From CAMLDH01 sp966250375 (GTDB taxonomy: Bacteria > Pseudomonadota > Gammaproteobacteria > Burkholderiales > Burkholderiaceae_D): a stretch of DNA of 64,000 nt. Positions 47,909 through 56,927 of the stretch are shown here, piece after piece (position 1 is the first letter of the stretch; every line of letters begins with the position of its first letter). A model generated the notes under the pieces. The model saw only the letters and a list, made by a program, of their open reading frames with translations. It searched no databases and was not told where the DNA came from. The DNA lies in NCBI GenBank assembly GCA_966250375.1, contig CBINHE010000009.1, positions 1-64,000 of the forward strand, in the 5' to 3' direction. Position numbers and translations under genes: made by a program.

Positions 47909-49014
47909 CTATTTCCCGAACAACCGTTTCACGGTATTGCCCAATCCCTCCGCCGCGTTGCCAACGTTGCGCGTCAAGCCTTCGATGCTGATGCCGAGTG
48001 TTTCGGCAACCGCAGTGCCGATGCGCTTGGCGAAACTGTCGTTCAAGGAAAACCGCGGATCGCTCAGGTTGCCCTCCAGCGTGAACGGGATCGTGATCTG
48101 ATCGTTGCGGTTTTTGAGCGCGGCCAATACCGCCTGGCGCGGCACGCCCATGAAGGTGCCGAACGCGCCGCCGCTCGACGTCAGTTGCAGCCCGGTCAGG
48201 GTGACTGTGCCGGGCGCATGCAAGCGGTTGGCGCGCACCGCCGATGTCAATGTCATATCAAGCATGCCGCGCCGCACGCCGGTTTCCGAAGCTTTGATCA
48301 GATACGGCTGCAATACGATCAAGTCGACGCCTCGCAACCGGGTGCTGATTTCGGAATTCTTGTCGGCCAGTTCGGTCCAGCCGCCCACCGACAATTTGCC
48401 GTCGCGCTGCACGCCCTTGACCACCCCATCCAGCTGTATGCGGGTGCGGCCCGACATGGCCGGCACCTGCAAATCCTCGACCTTGGCCTGCAATTGTTCC
48501 AGCCTCAGCTTGTGCGCCGGCTTCTTCACGGTCGCGTCGAAAAATTCCAGCGCGCTGCCCTGCAATTCAATTGTGCCGATGGCAACCGGCGTTGCCGGCG
48601 CAGCGCGATCAGCGGTGGTGCCGGCCGGTTTTTCCAGCAGGCTCGGCAACAGACGCAAGCGTCCGTCCCGTGCCCGCAACACCGACACATACGCATCCTC
48701 GACCATGATGCGATGAATATGCACCTTCGCTGAAATCAACCCGACCAGATCGGCACGATCACCACGCGCTGTGCGCGCAGCGTATCAGGCGCCGGCCAGC
48801 CCTGCGGTGCGCGAATACGCACGCCACGCACTTCGATGGCCGACCAGCCGACCACGATGTCATCAACCTCGCTGTTGGCGCCGAGCGCCTGTTCGACCTG
48901 ATGCTTGAGTTCCTTGGTCGCGACATGCAGGCCGAGCACCGCAACGCCCGCCAGTATGGCGAGCGCTGCAACGATGGCGAGGGCGATGCGTTTGCGTTTA
49001 TTGTTGTTCATCAT
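47909..49014 (-). pseudogene. AsmA/DUF748-like gene split by a single-base frameshift
   Basis: The 5' part (49014 to ~48750) encodes an N-terminal membrane anchor (ALAIVAALAILAGVAVLGLH) and continues to TLRAQRVVIVPIW, then stops. The 3' part begins in the neighbouring frame with PDLVGLISAKVHIHRIMVED and runs to 47909. Restoring one base at ~48750 (CCGATCTGG to CCGGATCTGG) rejoins both, giving about 367 residues. The product would be a periplasmic AsmA-like protein. It is a pseudogene or a sequencing error; the C-terminal part is otherwise clean. Confidence 0.75.
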
Positions 49015-49453
49015 TCTTGTGTGCGGCGTTCCAGGTATCGACATGCCATTTCCAGTCGAGTCTGGCGGCAACATTGCCGCCCTTGTCCAGACCTTCAACA
49101 GGGCCGTGAAACACTGCAAACATGAGGGCGCCTTCCGGACTTTCCGGTTGATGCACGGCGCCCGCATTTTCCAGCAGGTAGCACCCGGCGCTGAACCGGA
49201 TATGCGGTTCATCGCGGTAATGAAAGCCGCCCTCAAGAATATAACCTTCGACCGCGCCGACATGTCGATGCACCGGCGCCACGGCACCCGGATCGAACTT
49301 GATCATCAGCGCAAAACGGCCACTGCTCGGGTCCGCGTTCATGAGCTTGAAGTACGCGCCGCGCATGGCCCACGGCAACCATTTCATTTCCTTGGCATCA
49401 CAGGTAACGAGGGTGCCGGCGCTGCCTGGTGGCTGGCTCATTTGTATATTCAT
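48998..49453 (-). CDS. Cupin domain protein (ChrR/DHAP dioxygenase-like)
   Basis: A 151-residue single-domain cupin. Metal-binding motif 1 is HRHVGAVEGYILEGGF and motif 2 contains AGAVHQPESPEG. Relatives include the anti-sigma factor ChrR C-terminal domain and small dioxygenases; the substrate is unknown. It overlaps the start of the broken AsmA gene by 14-17 bases, so the two may be cotranscribed. Start ATG 49453. Confidence 0.8.
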   Translation of the reverse strand: MNIQMSQPPGSAGTLVTCDAKEMKWLPWAMRGAYFKLMNADPSSGRFALMIKFDPGAVAPVHRHVGAVEGYILEGGFHYRDEPHIRFSAGCYLLENAGAVHQPESPEGALMFAVFHGPVEGLDKGGNVAARLDWKWHVDTWNAAHKNDEQQ

Positions 49454-49608
49454 CTCAATATTTTCTCACGCCTGGATTGCAGACAAAAAGCGAAAGCGAT
49501 GATTATCGCCGGAACACCACTCGCTGAACCGTGTCAAATCGGACACAGACTATTGTGCAATGCGAAATGATAATTTTTATACACCGGGTTTAGAGGGGGA
49601 AAAATTTC

Positions 49609-50016
49609 ATGAAATTGCGTGATCCAGGGATGTGGATGTGGGGCGATGCACTGGACTTGCTGGAGCGCGCTGACAGACTGCACCGACAATTTTTTCAGCC
49701 CGGACATCATCGCAATCCATGTCCGACATGGGAACCTCCAATCGACATATTCGAAACCGCACGGGAATTTGTCGTTCTCGTTGCATTGCCTGGCGTGAGG
49801 GCAGAACAACTGGACGTGGCCGTCGATGGCGTTACGGTGGTTGTGCGTGGACAGCGCGCAATGCCGGCTGTCTGCAAGAGCGCAACCATACACCGGCTTG
49901 AAATTCCTTATGGCCGATTTGAGCGACGCATCGAATTACCTGCAGGTGAATTTAAAGTAGGGCAGCGGATACTGACGGATGGCTGCCTCACGTTAACTCT
50001 GAACAAGCTCGGATGA
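49609..50016 (+). CDS. Hsp20/alpha-crystallin family chaperone
   Basis: A 135-residue small heat-shock protein. An N-terminal arm (MWMWGDALDLLERADRLH) precedes the alpha-crystallin domain (about 42-133: PPIDIFETAREFVVLVALPG to GCLTLTLNKLG). The protein stops right after the domain and lacks the usual C-terminal I-x-I/V tail that drives assembly and polydispersity. AGGGGG precedes the start at a normal distance. Its last four bases overlap the lon start, so both are coupled. Confidence 0.87.
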   Translation: MKLRDPGMWMWGDALDLLERADRLHRQFFQPGHHRNPCPTWEPPIDIFETAREFVVLVALPGVRAEQLDVAVDGVTVVVRGQRAMPAVCKSATIHRLEIPYGRFERRIELPAGEFKVGQRILTDGCLTLTLNKLG

Positions 50017-52484
50017 GCGACAAACCTGTTTCCATCATGAATGCGGAATCGGAATCACGCTACCAACCCGAACCTCGCGGTGAAAATGAGGCCGTGATAG
50101 AGGCGACTCAGCCGTCTGCCACAGCACCGCGTTCGGCTGCCTTGCCGGAAGATGGGTTGATCATTGTTCCGGTGCGCAATTTAGTGCTGTTTCCCGGGCT
50201 GGTGGCGCCGATCAATATCGGACGCGAGCGCACCATCGCCGCCGCGCAAGAGGCGACGCGCAGTGAAATCCAGGTAGGGGTGGTTCTGCAACGCGACGCC
50301 AGCACCGACATGCCGCAACCGGGGCAATTGCACCAGATCGGCACTGCTGCCAGTATCCTGCGTTACGTCACGTCGCAAGACAATGTGCATTACATCGTAT
50401 GCCAGGGACATCAACGCTTTCGCACCATCGAATTTCTGGACGGCTATCCATTCTATGCGGCGCGTGTGCAACTGCTGCCGGAAGCCGATGAGCAGACGGC
50501 GGAAATCCAGGCGCGTTTGCTGCAACTCAAAGAGCGTTCGACCGAAATCCTCGGCCTGCTGCCGCAAGTACCCGCGGAACTGGCAGCGGCTGCACAAAAC
50601 ATCACGTCGGCATCGGCCTACGCTGATTTCGTGGCTGGTGTCATGGACCTGACGCCCCAGGAAAAGCAGGACATCCTTGAAACGCTCGATCTGCCGGAAC
50701 GGCTCGACAAGGTATTGAATTTGCTGGTGCATCGCATCGAAGTATTGCGCTTGTCGCAGCGGATCAACCAGCAAACCAAGGAGCGCATGGATGAGCGGCA
50801 GCGCGAATTCCTGTTGCGCGAGCAATTGAAAACGATCCAGAAAGAGCTGGGTGAAACGGAGAGCAGCAATGCCGAGTTGGCGGATTTGGCCGAGGCGATT
50901 GCGAAGGCAAAAATGCCGCCGGAAATCGAGACGCACGCGATGAAGGAATTGAAGCGGCTCGAAAGGATGTCGGAAGCGGCAGTCGAATACTCGATGCTGC
51001 GCAGCTATCTCGAATGGCTGGGCGAGTTACCTTGGTCGGTCCTGACCGAAGACAAGATTTATTTGCCGGAAGCCAGCCGCATCCTGGATGAAGACCATTT
51101 TGGTCTGGAAAAGGTCAAGCGGCGCATTCTTGAATATCTGGCGGTACGCAAACTCAACCCGCACGGCAAGAGTCCGATTCTGTGCTTTGTCGGTCCGCCC
51201 GGCGTCGGCAAGACTTCGCTCGGCCAGAGCATCGCGCGTGCGACCGGCCGCAAGTTCGTGCGCGTGAGTTTGGGCGGCGTGCATGACGAAGCGGAAATTC
51301 GCGGCCACCGCCGCACCTACGTCGGCGCGCTGCCGGGCAACATCATTCAGGCGATCCGCAAGGCTGGCGCGCGTAATTGCGTGATGATGCTTGATGAAGT
51401 CGACAAGCTCGGCGCCGGCTTTCACGGCGATCCGGCCGCTGCCTTGCTGGAAGTGCTGGATGCGGAGCAGAACGCGACTTTTCGCGACAACTATTTGGCA
51501 GTGCCGTTCGATCTGTCGAAGGTGATGTTCATCTGCACTGCCAACATGCTCGACACGGTGCCGGGGCCGTTGCGTGACCGCATGGAAATCATTTCGCTGC
51601 CCGGTTATACCGAACAGGAAAAAGAGCAGATTGCGCGGCGCTATTTGCTGCAGCGGCAGCGTGAAGCCAATGGGCTGATGCCCGAACAATGCGTGATCAG
51701 TGACGAGGCGGTGCGCGCCATCATCCACGACTATACGCGCGAAGCGGGGGTACGCAATCTGGAGCGCGAAATCGGCAGTGTATTTCGTTATGCCGCAATG
51801 CGTGTTGCCGAAGGCGCGGCCCAGCAGGTGCAAGTCGAGGCGACGGACTTGCAGGCGATTCTCGGGCCGAGAAAATTTGAAAGCGAACTGGCAATGCGCA
51901 CCAGCTTGCCGGGTGTCGCGACCGGCCTCGCATGGACGCCGGTAGGCGGTGACATTCTGTTCGTCGAAGCCAGCCGTACCCCTGGCACCGGCAAACTGAT
52001 CCTGACCGGACAACTGGGCGACGTGATGAAAGAAAGCGCGCAAACCGCGCTCACCCTGGTCAAAGCGCACGGCGGGCAATTGCATATCGCGCCGGATGTG
52101 TTCGAAAAAAGCGACATCCACGTGCATGTACCGGCCGGCGCAATTCCGAAAGATGGTCCCAGTGCCGGTGTCGCGATGTTTATCGCGCTCGCGTCGTTGA
52201 TGATGGAACGCCCGGTGCGCAGCGACCGCGCGATGACCGGCGAAATCAGTTTACGCGGACTGGTGCTGCCGGTCGGCGGCATCAAGGAGAAAGTACTGGC
52301 CGCGCTGCGTGCGGGGATCAATACGGTGCTGCTGCCGGCACGCAACCAAAAAGAACTGGAAGAAATTCCGGAAGATGCGCGGCGCCAGTTGACGTTTGTG
52401 TGGCTCGAGACGGTGGACGATGCGGTGCGCGATGCGGTTGGTGAGGCGCCTGCGCAAACCGGTGCGGAAACAGGAATGATTTAA
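50013..52484 (+). CDS. lon: ATP-dependent Lon protease
   Basis: An 823-residue AAA+ protease that degrades misfolded and regulatory proteins. The N-terminal Lon domain starts near residue 47 (EDGLIIVPVRNLVLFPG) after a polar ~45-residue extension. Walker A is GPPGVGKT near 393-400. The proteolytic dyad is Ser717 (PKDGPSAG) and Lys760 (GGIKEK). It is translationally coupled to hsp20 rather than following clpX, the usual place for main lon in betaproteobacteria, so it is perhaps a second Lon. Confidence 0.95.
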   Translation: MSDKPVSIMNAESESRYQPEPRGENEAVIEATQPSATAPRSAALPEDGLIIVPVRNLVLFPGLVAPINIGRERTIAAAQEATRSEIQVGVVLQRDASTDMPQPGQLHQIGTAASILRYVTSQDNVHYIVCQGHQRFRTIEFLDGYPFYAARVQLLPEADEQTAEIQARLLQLKERSTEILGLLPQVPAELAAAAQNITSASAYADFVAGVMDLTPQEKQDILETLDLPERLDKVLNLLVHRIEVLRLSQRINQQTKERMDERQREFLLREQLKTIQKELGETESSNAELADLAEAIAKAKMPPEIETHAMKELKRLERMSEAAVEYSMLRSYLEWLGELPWSVLTEDKIYLPEASRILDEDHFGLEKVKRRILEYLAVRKLNPHGKSPILCFVGPPGVGKTSLGQSIARATGRKFVRVSLGGVHDEAEIRGHRRTYVGALPGNIIQAIRKAGARNCVMMLDEVDKLGAGFHGDPAAALLEVLDAEQNATFRDNYLAVPFDLSKVMFICTANMLDTVPGPLRDRMEIISLPGYTEQEKEQIARRYLLQRQREANGLMPEQCVISDEAVRAIIHDYTREAGVRNLEREIGSVFRYAAMRVAEGAAQQVQVEATDLQAILGPRKFESELAMRTSLPGVATGLAWTPVGGDILFVEASRTPGTGKLILTGQLGDVMKESAQTALTLVKAHGGQLHIAPDVFEKSDIHVHVPAGAIPKDGPSAGVAMFIALASLMMERPVRSDRAMTGEISLRGLVLPVGGIKEKVLAALRAGINTVLLPARNQKELEEIPEDARRQLTFVWLETVDDAVRDAVGEAPAQTGAETGMI

Positions 52485-52492
52485 CGAGTCTG

Positions 52493-53263
52493 TTAAAGAC
52501 CGCTTAACGGCACATCGCCCGCCGCTGCCGACTTGCTGCCCGCGATCGGAAAATTGCTCTTGCCGCGATAAGCGAATACCACCGACGTCTTGACCTTGTC
52601 CGTCGTGTTTTTCTGCGCTGAGTGGAATAAGCCGCTGTGAAAAAACAGCACATCGCCTTGCTGCAGCTCCAGCACTTTGCCTTGCGCGAACAGCGGCTGG
52701 TTTTGCGCCACATCCGGCCGCAAAAAGTCCACGTCGTCCAGTTGATCGGGCTGTATCTGCAGTCGATGTGAACCGGGAATAACCCACAATGCACCATTGC
52801 CGGCGGTTTCCGTGCCCAGCGCCAGCCATACCGAAATCAGATCAGGTCGCGTAAACGACCAGTAGCGGATGTCGCGATGCCAGCCGGTCGCAGTGCCGAA
52901 ATCGGGACGCTTGGTCATCACGCAGTTGTGATGCGCCAGTGACAGGCACGCATCCTCACCAAAGAGTTGTGCCAACCTTGTGGCCAATCGCGCATTCTGC
53001 GCCCATGACTGGAAACAGTCGTGCCGCCGATACGCGTCGCGCAGGCGCCGTATGGTTTTGCCGCCCGGCGCATCGATTGATGTCGGAGCACCGGGATAAC
53101 CGACGTCACGCTCGTATTCGAGCGGAGGTACGGCACGCTGCAGATGGTCTTGCGTTACTGCCAGCATCAACTCGCATGTAGTGGATGACACCATGCCTTT
53201 GAATACCAGGTAGCCGTCTTTGTTAAAGCTTTCTATTTTGGTTTCAGACAGTTTCATTTCCAT
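52493..53263 (-). CDS. Phytanoyl-CoA dioxygenase (PhyH) family protein
   Basis: A 256-residue Fe(II)/2-oxoglutarate-dependent oxygenase. The His-x-Asp metal ligands are in TGWHRDIRYWSF, the distal His is in SGLFHSAQKNTTDK, and the 2OG-binding arginine is probably in VFAYRGKSN. The substrate is unknown; relatives hydroxylate fatty acyl-CoAs, ectoine or antibiotics. It is convergent with lon (8 bases apart) and transcribed alone. Confidence 0.85.
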   Translation of the reverse strand: MEMKLSETKIESFNKDGYLVFKGMVSSTTCELMLAVTQDHLQRAVPPLEYERDVGYPGAPTSIDAPGGKTIRRLRDAYRRHDCFQSWAQNARLATRLAQLFGEDACLSLAHHNCVMTKRPDFGTATGWHRDIRYWSFTRPDLISVWLALGTETAGNGALWVIPGSHRLQIQPDQLDDVDFLRPDVAQNQPLFAQGKVLELQQGDVLFFHSGLFHSAQKNTTDKVKTSVVFAYRGKSNFPIAGSKSAAAGDVPLSGL

Positions 53264-53430
53264 TGCGACCAGTGTCCCTTATACGTGCCCGTCGAGCCAT
53301 TTTTCATTGAACCATCGCTTGCAACCATCGATTATAGGACGTGTTGTTCATGCATTGCCCGGCATGGTGTCCTGATCATCTTTTCCCGGTCTGATGTGTT
53401 GGACCATCCCGGTTTTCTCATGCGTTGATA

Positions 53431-53496
53431 TAGAGCGGATTTCCTCCAGAGGTAATAGCAATCCTCACCCCTTGCATCCGGGGGAAATCCGCTCTA
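53431..53496. repeat. Extragenic palindrome, copy 2
   Basis: A perfect 14-base inverted repeat (TAGAGCGGATTTCC with its complement) flanks a 38-base centre that includes CCCCTTGCATCCGGGG. It shares arms and centre with the element at 6143-6184. Both lie directly after the stop codon of a leftward gene. Confidence 0.75.
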
Positions 53497-53506
53497 GTGC
53501 ACATTA

Positions 53507-54934
53507 CTACTTGCGAGCGATGAAGCCGCCCACTGCCGTTGCGCCGGTTGTCGAATTCGACAGCGAGAATGCGCCGCCGACCTCCGCTGGACCCGTGCCG
53601 TTCGTGTTGCTAGCCACCACTGGTCCGAAGTAGCGGCCGCTGAGTCCGCCCTTGAGCGAGCCGTTGTCCACCGCGCCGGTCAGGTAATGTGCAACGTTCC
53701 CTCCTGCGGCGCCCATCGCCGTGGTGGCTGTGAGCGTGACCGGCACTGGGATAGCGGCCACATTGTAGGTCGCCGTGTCCTTGAACGTGATGGACCCCTT
53801 CCGTGTAGCGAAATCCACGGTGATGGTTGCTTCTCCACGGAAGAAAATGGCCTCTTCCGTGGCATTGCGGGCGTACCAGCCGTAGGCAAAGCCGGAATAG
53901 GTCGCTGAACCGGTTGTCGGAACCGCTGCAGGATCAGTTACATCGCCGAATGCCACCATGCCACGGCGATTTTTGCTGTGCTCATTGTTGGTGCCGGCCC
54001 ATTCGTTGATATTGACCGCGTCTTGCGTGATCCATGACGCCAGGTTCCCGTATTGATAACTCCAGTTCGATAAAGCGCGATACCCTTTAAAACCCGGATA
54101 AGCGGTGCCAAACCCATCTCCCCCAAGCAGGATGGTCTGGTTGCCATTCGCGTCCAGCACACCATTGCCGGCATAAGGATCGCCATCCTCATGCAACCGG
54201 CTTGCTTCTGTCGAATCCGGATCTTTCCCACCCGTACGCCAGGCGCCCGCCTGGTACTTGATCCCGGTTGTTTCAACCGAGGGGCACGTCGTCATATCGG
54301 CGCTGCAGCGCGACGAATTTTGACGAGGAAAGTACACGTTGTTAGCGTAGTTCTTTTGCGTGGCAGCCGCGCCTTTGAGCGCGTAGTCATAGTAGTTCAG
54401 GTCCGAACTGTCTGGGAGAGTGTCGAAGGTGAGTGCGCCGTTTGCATCGAGCAGGACGCGACCCGGTATTGTCGAGAATGTTTCCAGGATTTGGGGGCGG
54501 TCAGTCTTGGCATCCCAAGAAATACCGAAGTTGCTTAACAACACCGCTGCCTTCGATACAAGGCCGTTGCTGTCCTTGTTCAGCCTGATTTCCGCGATGC
54601 CGCCGGAGCCGAGGGTGAGACCGAATGCTTTCCTGATAAACGCATTCGGTGTCGCAAGGTCATTGGTGGACTTGCCATAAGTTTGCACGCCTGAACTTGT
54701 CAACGCCACGCCGTTATCGATCCTGATGATGCTGCTGCCGCTGCACTGATAGGTCGCCCCGTCAACGCACGACATGGTCAACGGCACGGAGACGGATGAA
54801 GGGCTGGCCGGCGGCGATTCATTGATATTTGCGGCTGATGGAGTATCGGTGACTGAGTCGTCGCCTCCTCCACAGCCAGCTACGGAAACGGCCAACAGGA
54901 GCGAAAGAAGTGTGCGTTGAGGATAGGTAGGCAT
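53507..54934 (-). CDS. Lipoprotein with TbpB-like C-terminal barrel domain
   Basis: A 475-residue secreted protein. A lipoprotein signal peptide ends in SVAGC (Cys21), followed by a Gly/Asp/Ser linker. The last ~50 residues (GGLSGRYFGPVVASN to GAFSLSNSTTGATAVGGFIA) resemble the C-terminal 'GxFYGP...GGxF...GAF' barrel of TbpB/HphA-type surface lipoproteins. The central part (ENPP: e.g. GGDGFGTAYPGFKGYRAL) is unfamiliar to me. It may bind a host or environmental ligand at the cell surface, perhaps exported by a Slam-type translocon. No Slam gene is nearby. Confidence 0.7.
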   Translation of the reverse strand: MPTYPQRTLLSLLLAVSVAGCGGGDDSVTDTPSAANINESPPASPSSVSVPLTMSCVDGATYQCSGSSIIRIDNGVALTSSGVQTYGKSTNDLATPNAFIRKAFGLTLGSGGIAEIRLNKDSNGLVSKAAVLLSNFGISWDAKTDRPQILETFSTIPGRVLLDANGALTFDTLPDSSDLNYYDYALKGAAATQKNYANNVYFPRQNSSRCSADMTTCPSVETTGIKYQAGAWRTGGKDPDSTEASRLHEDGDPYAGNGVLDANGNQTILLGGDGFGTAYPGFKGYRALSNWSYQYGNLASWITQDAVNINEWAGTNNEHSKNRRGMVAFGDVTDPAAVPTTGSATYSGFAYGWYARNATEEAIFFRGEATITVDFATRKGSITFKDTATYNVAAIPVPVTLTATTAMGAAGGNVAHYLTGAVDNGSLKGGLSGRYFGPVVASNTNGTGPAEVGGAFSLSNSTTGATAVGGFIARK

Positions 54935-55215
54935 AGGTTCTCATATTTGAGTTTATCAATGTCTTTTTTCCTGCAACGAGGCCGGAAAAAAGCCGAGAGT
55001 TAAACTTAATGAGAAAGCAACTGCCTCCTATTGACGCTCAACAAAAAGCAATGCCACGCCAAAATGTTCCTTGCTAACAGTTGCGAGAAATCATTCGTCA
55101 ATATCGCAATGCAATGTTATGGAGTAATTTCCTTCTAATGTTCTGTGCTGTAAAAGGCTACCCCTATAAGCGAGGGATTGTGTGCCCGACCAAGCCGCAT
55201 GTTTTAAAAATGCCG
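54935..55215. other. Intergenic region between lipoprotein and GGDEF genes
   Basis: I see no gene here. It contains the upstream region of the lipoprotein gene and the 3' end of the sensor gene. No clear terminator or riboswitch was found. Confidence 0.45.
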
Positions 55216-56697
55216 CTACACAGCCTGCACTTCGAGATCTTCCACCATCGAAACCTCAACGCAATTCCGTCCCGCCGCCTTCGCATCATGGAGTGCTTTG
55301 TCCGCACGCGCGAAAAAGCGGGTTTCGGATTCTTCCAGTCCATACTCGGCCACGCCGAAACTGGCCGTGATCGCTATCGATGGGTCCGTCAGCGCGAAGT
55401 CGTATCCGGCAATCGCGTCGCGCAATTTTTCCGCAACGCGATATGCACTTTCCAATGGGCAGTCGCGCAGCAGGATCACAAATTCCTTACCGTTCCAGCG
55501 CGCGATGATGTCGTTCTCACGCACCTCGTCCCGGCCCAACTGCGCAATGGTAGATAGCACCTGGTCGCCAGACGAATGCCCGTGATGGCCGTTGACGTCC
55601 TTGAGCCGGTCAATGTCAAACAGGATTACCGACAATGGGCGTCCGCTACGTTTTACGTCCAGCAATGATTGCTGCAGCAGAATTTCGAACGTTTGCCGGT
55701 TCATCAGATTCGTCAGTGAATCGGTGGCAGCTATATGCTTCAGTCGTCGCTGATAACGGTTGATCCTGAACAGCATAATCACCAGCACCAGCAAAATTAC
55801 CGCAGCGCTGATGGCGAGATTGAAAATAAACACCCACTGCACCGGCCTCACATCGTCGGCGATATTCTGCTCAACCACCAGATACCAGCCGAGTTCCGGA
55901 ATGAAGCGTGAATTGACCAGCACCGAGGCATTGTCCAATCGGTATTCAAGCTGTGTCGGCGTCGTGTTGCGATTGAGTACGTTGGCCGCAATGTCGCGTA
56001 TGCCAGGTAGGTCGTCGATTGAGCCAGGTACCTGTTTTGTCGATTTGCCGTCCAGTACGATTGCGCCTTGTGCATCGACAAAATAGATGTGGCGATGGAA
56101 ACGCGCCTGATAGCTGTCAAGGAGGCGCGCTATCGTGTCGAAGGTCAGACCGACGCCTGCAACACCAATGAAGTTGCCTTCGTAATCCAGTACCCGATGA
56201 TTAATGGAAATGGTGATCGTGTCGCGGTTCGCCAAGTCGGAACCGACATTGGTTTCGTACGGCGCTTTCATATCCTGCACGCGGAAAAACCATTTGTCGC
56301 TCGGTTCGTTTTCCTGCACCGATTTCAATATGCCGTCGGCGTTGTAATACTGGTGCGTACGCGCCGACACCAGGAAGCTGGTGTCGGTACTATATTTTTG
56401 TTTGAGTTCTTTCAGATAGCGCACGATTTGCGTGGGATCATCTTCACCATGCAATATCCAGTCACGCAAAAAGGTGTCATGCGCCATCAGCGAAGAAACG
56501 AATACCGGTCCCAGCAAGTCTTTCTGGATTTCCGAATAAATATTGTCACCGGTGAGCGGCAATGCCTGTTCGGCAAGGCCTTGCCGGACCGAGTCGCGTG
56601 ACACGATATAACCAGCGATGCTGGTAGTCAAAAAGCCAAGTGCCAGCACGAGACTGAGCCAGCCGAGAAGACGATATTTTTTTGAAAAGAGGCGCAT
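55216..56697 (-). CDS. dCache sensor with degenerate GGDEF domain
   Basis: A 493-residue membrane sensor. Two helices (around 9-30 and 275-300) flank a periplasmic dCache domain of about 250 residues (VGLTFDTIARLLDSYQARF). The C-terminal diguanylate cyclase domain has NGKEF (402-406, in ARWNGKEFVILL) where GGDEF is expected, so catalysis is probably lost. The allosteric site RxxD (RENDI, 393-396) is kept five residues before, as in active enzymes. It may bind c-di-GMP without making it. Start ATG 56697 precedes the basic-hydrophobic anchor; the longer frame adds nothing family-like. Confidence 0.88.
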   Translation of the reverse strand: MRLFSKKYRLLGWLSLVLALGFLTTSIAGYIVSRDSVRQGLAEQALPLTGDNIYSEIQKDLLGPVFVSSLMAHDTFLRDWILHGEDDPTQIVRYLKELKQKYSTDTSFLVSARTHQYYNADGILKSVQENEPSDKWFFRVQDMKAPYETNVGSDLANRDTITISINHRVLDYEGNFIGVAGVGLTFDTIARLLDSYQARFHRHIYFVDAQGAIVLDGKSTKQVPGSIDDLPGIRDIAANVLNRNTTPTQLEYRLDNASVLVNSRFIPELGWYLVVEQNIADDVRPVQWVFIFNLAISAAVILLVLVIMLFRINRYQRRLKHIAATDSLTNLMNRQTFEILLQQSLLDVKRSGRPLSVILFDIDRLKDVNGHHGHSSGDQVLSTIAQLGRDEVRENDIIARWNGKEFVILLRDCPLESAYRVAEKLRDAIAGYDFALTDPSIAITASFGVAEYGLEESETRFFARADKALHDAKAAGRNCVEVSMVEDLEVQAV

Positions 56698-56927
56698 ACG
56701 ATGACTTGAAAGGGATTCATTGGTGCGGCCGCAGGACGACGGTGCCGCATGCTTGTTCGGTCTGCGCGCATCCGTTTTTAATGCGATGCGCTGATGCATG
56801 AACTGCCATGAGTATGGGGCAGAGTCTATCCTGTGCGCAATATGTTTGGAGTGCAATGCAACACACATTCCAACCCTGTTTTCAGCATGAGAATATGGCA
56901 AGGCGAAGTGGTGAAATTACAGCAATG

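Noticed and set aside
55080..55215. c-di-GMP riboswitch near the GGDEF gene
   Set aside because: The region is downstream of the gene, not upstream, and I found no GEMM-type conserved core.
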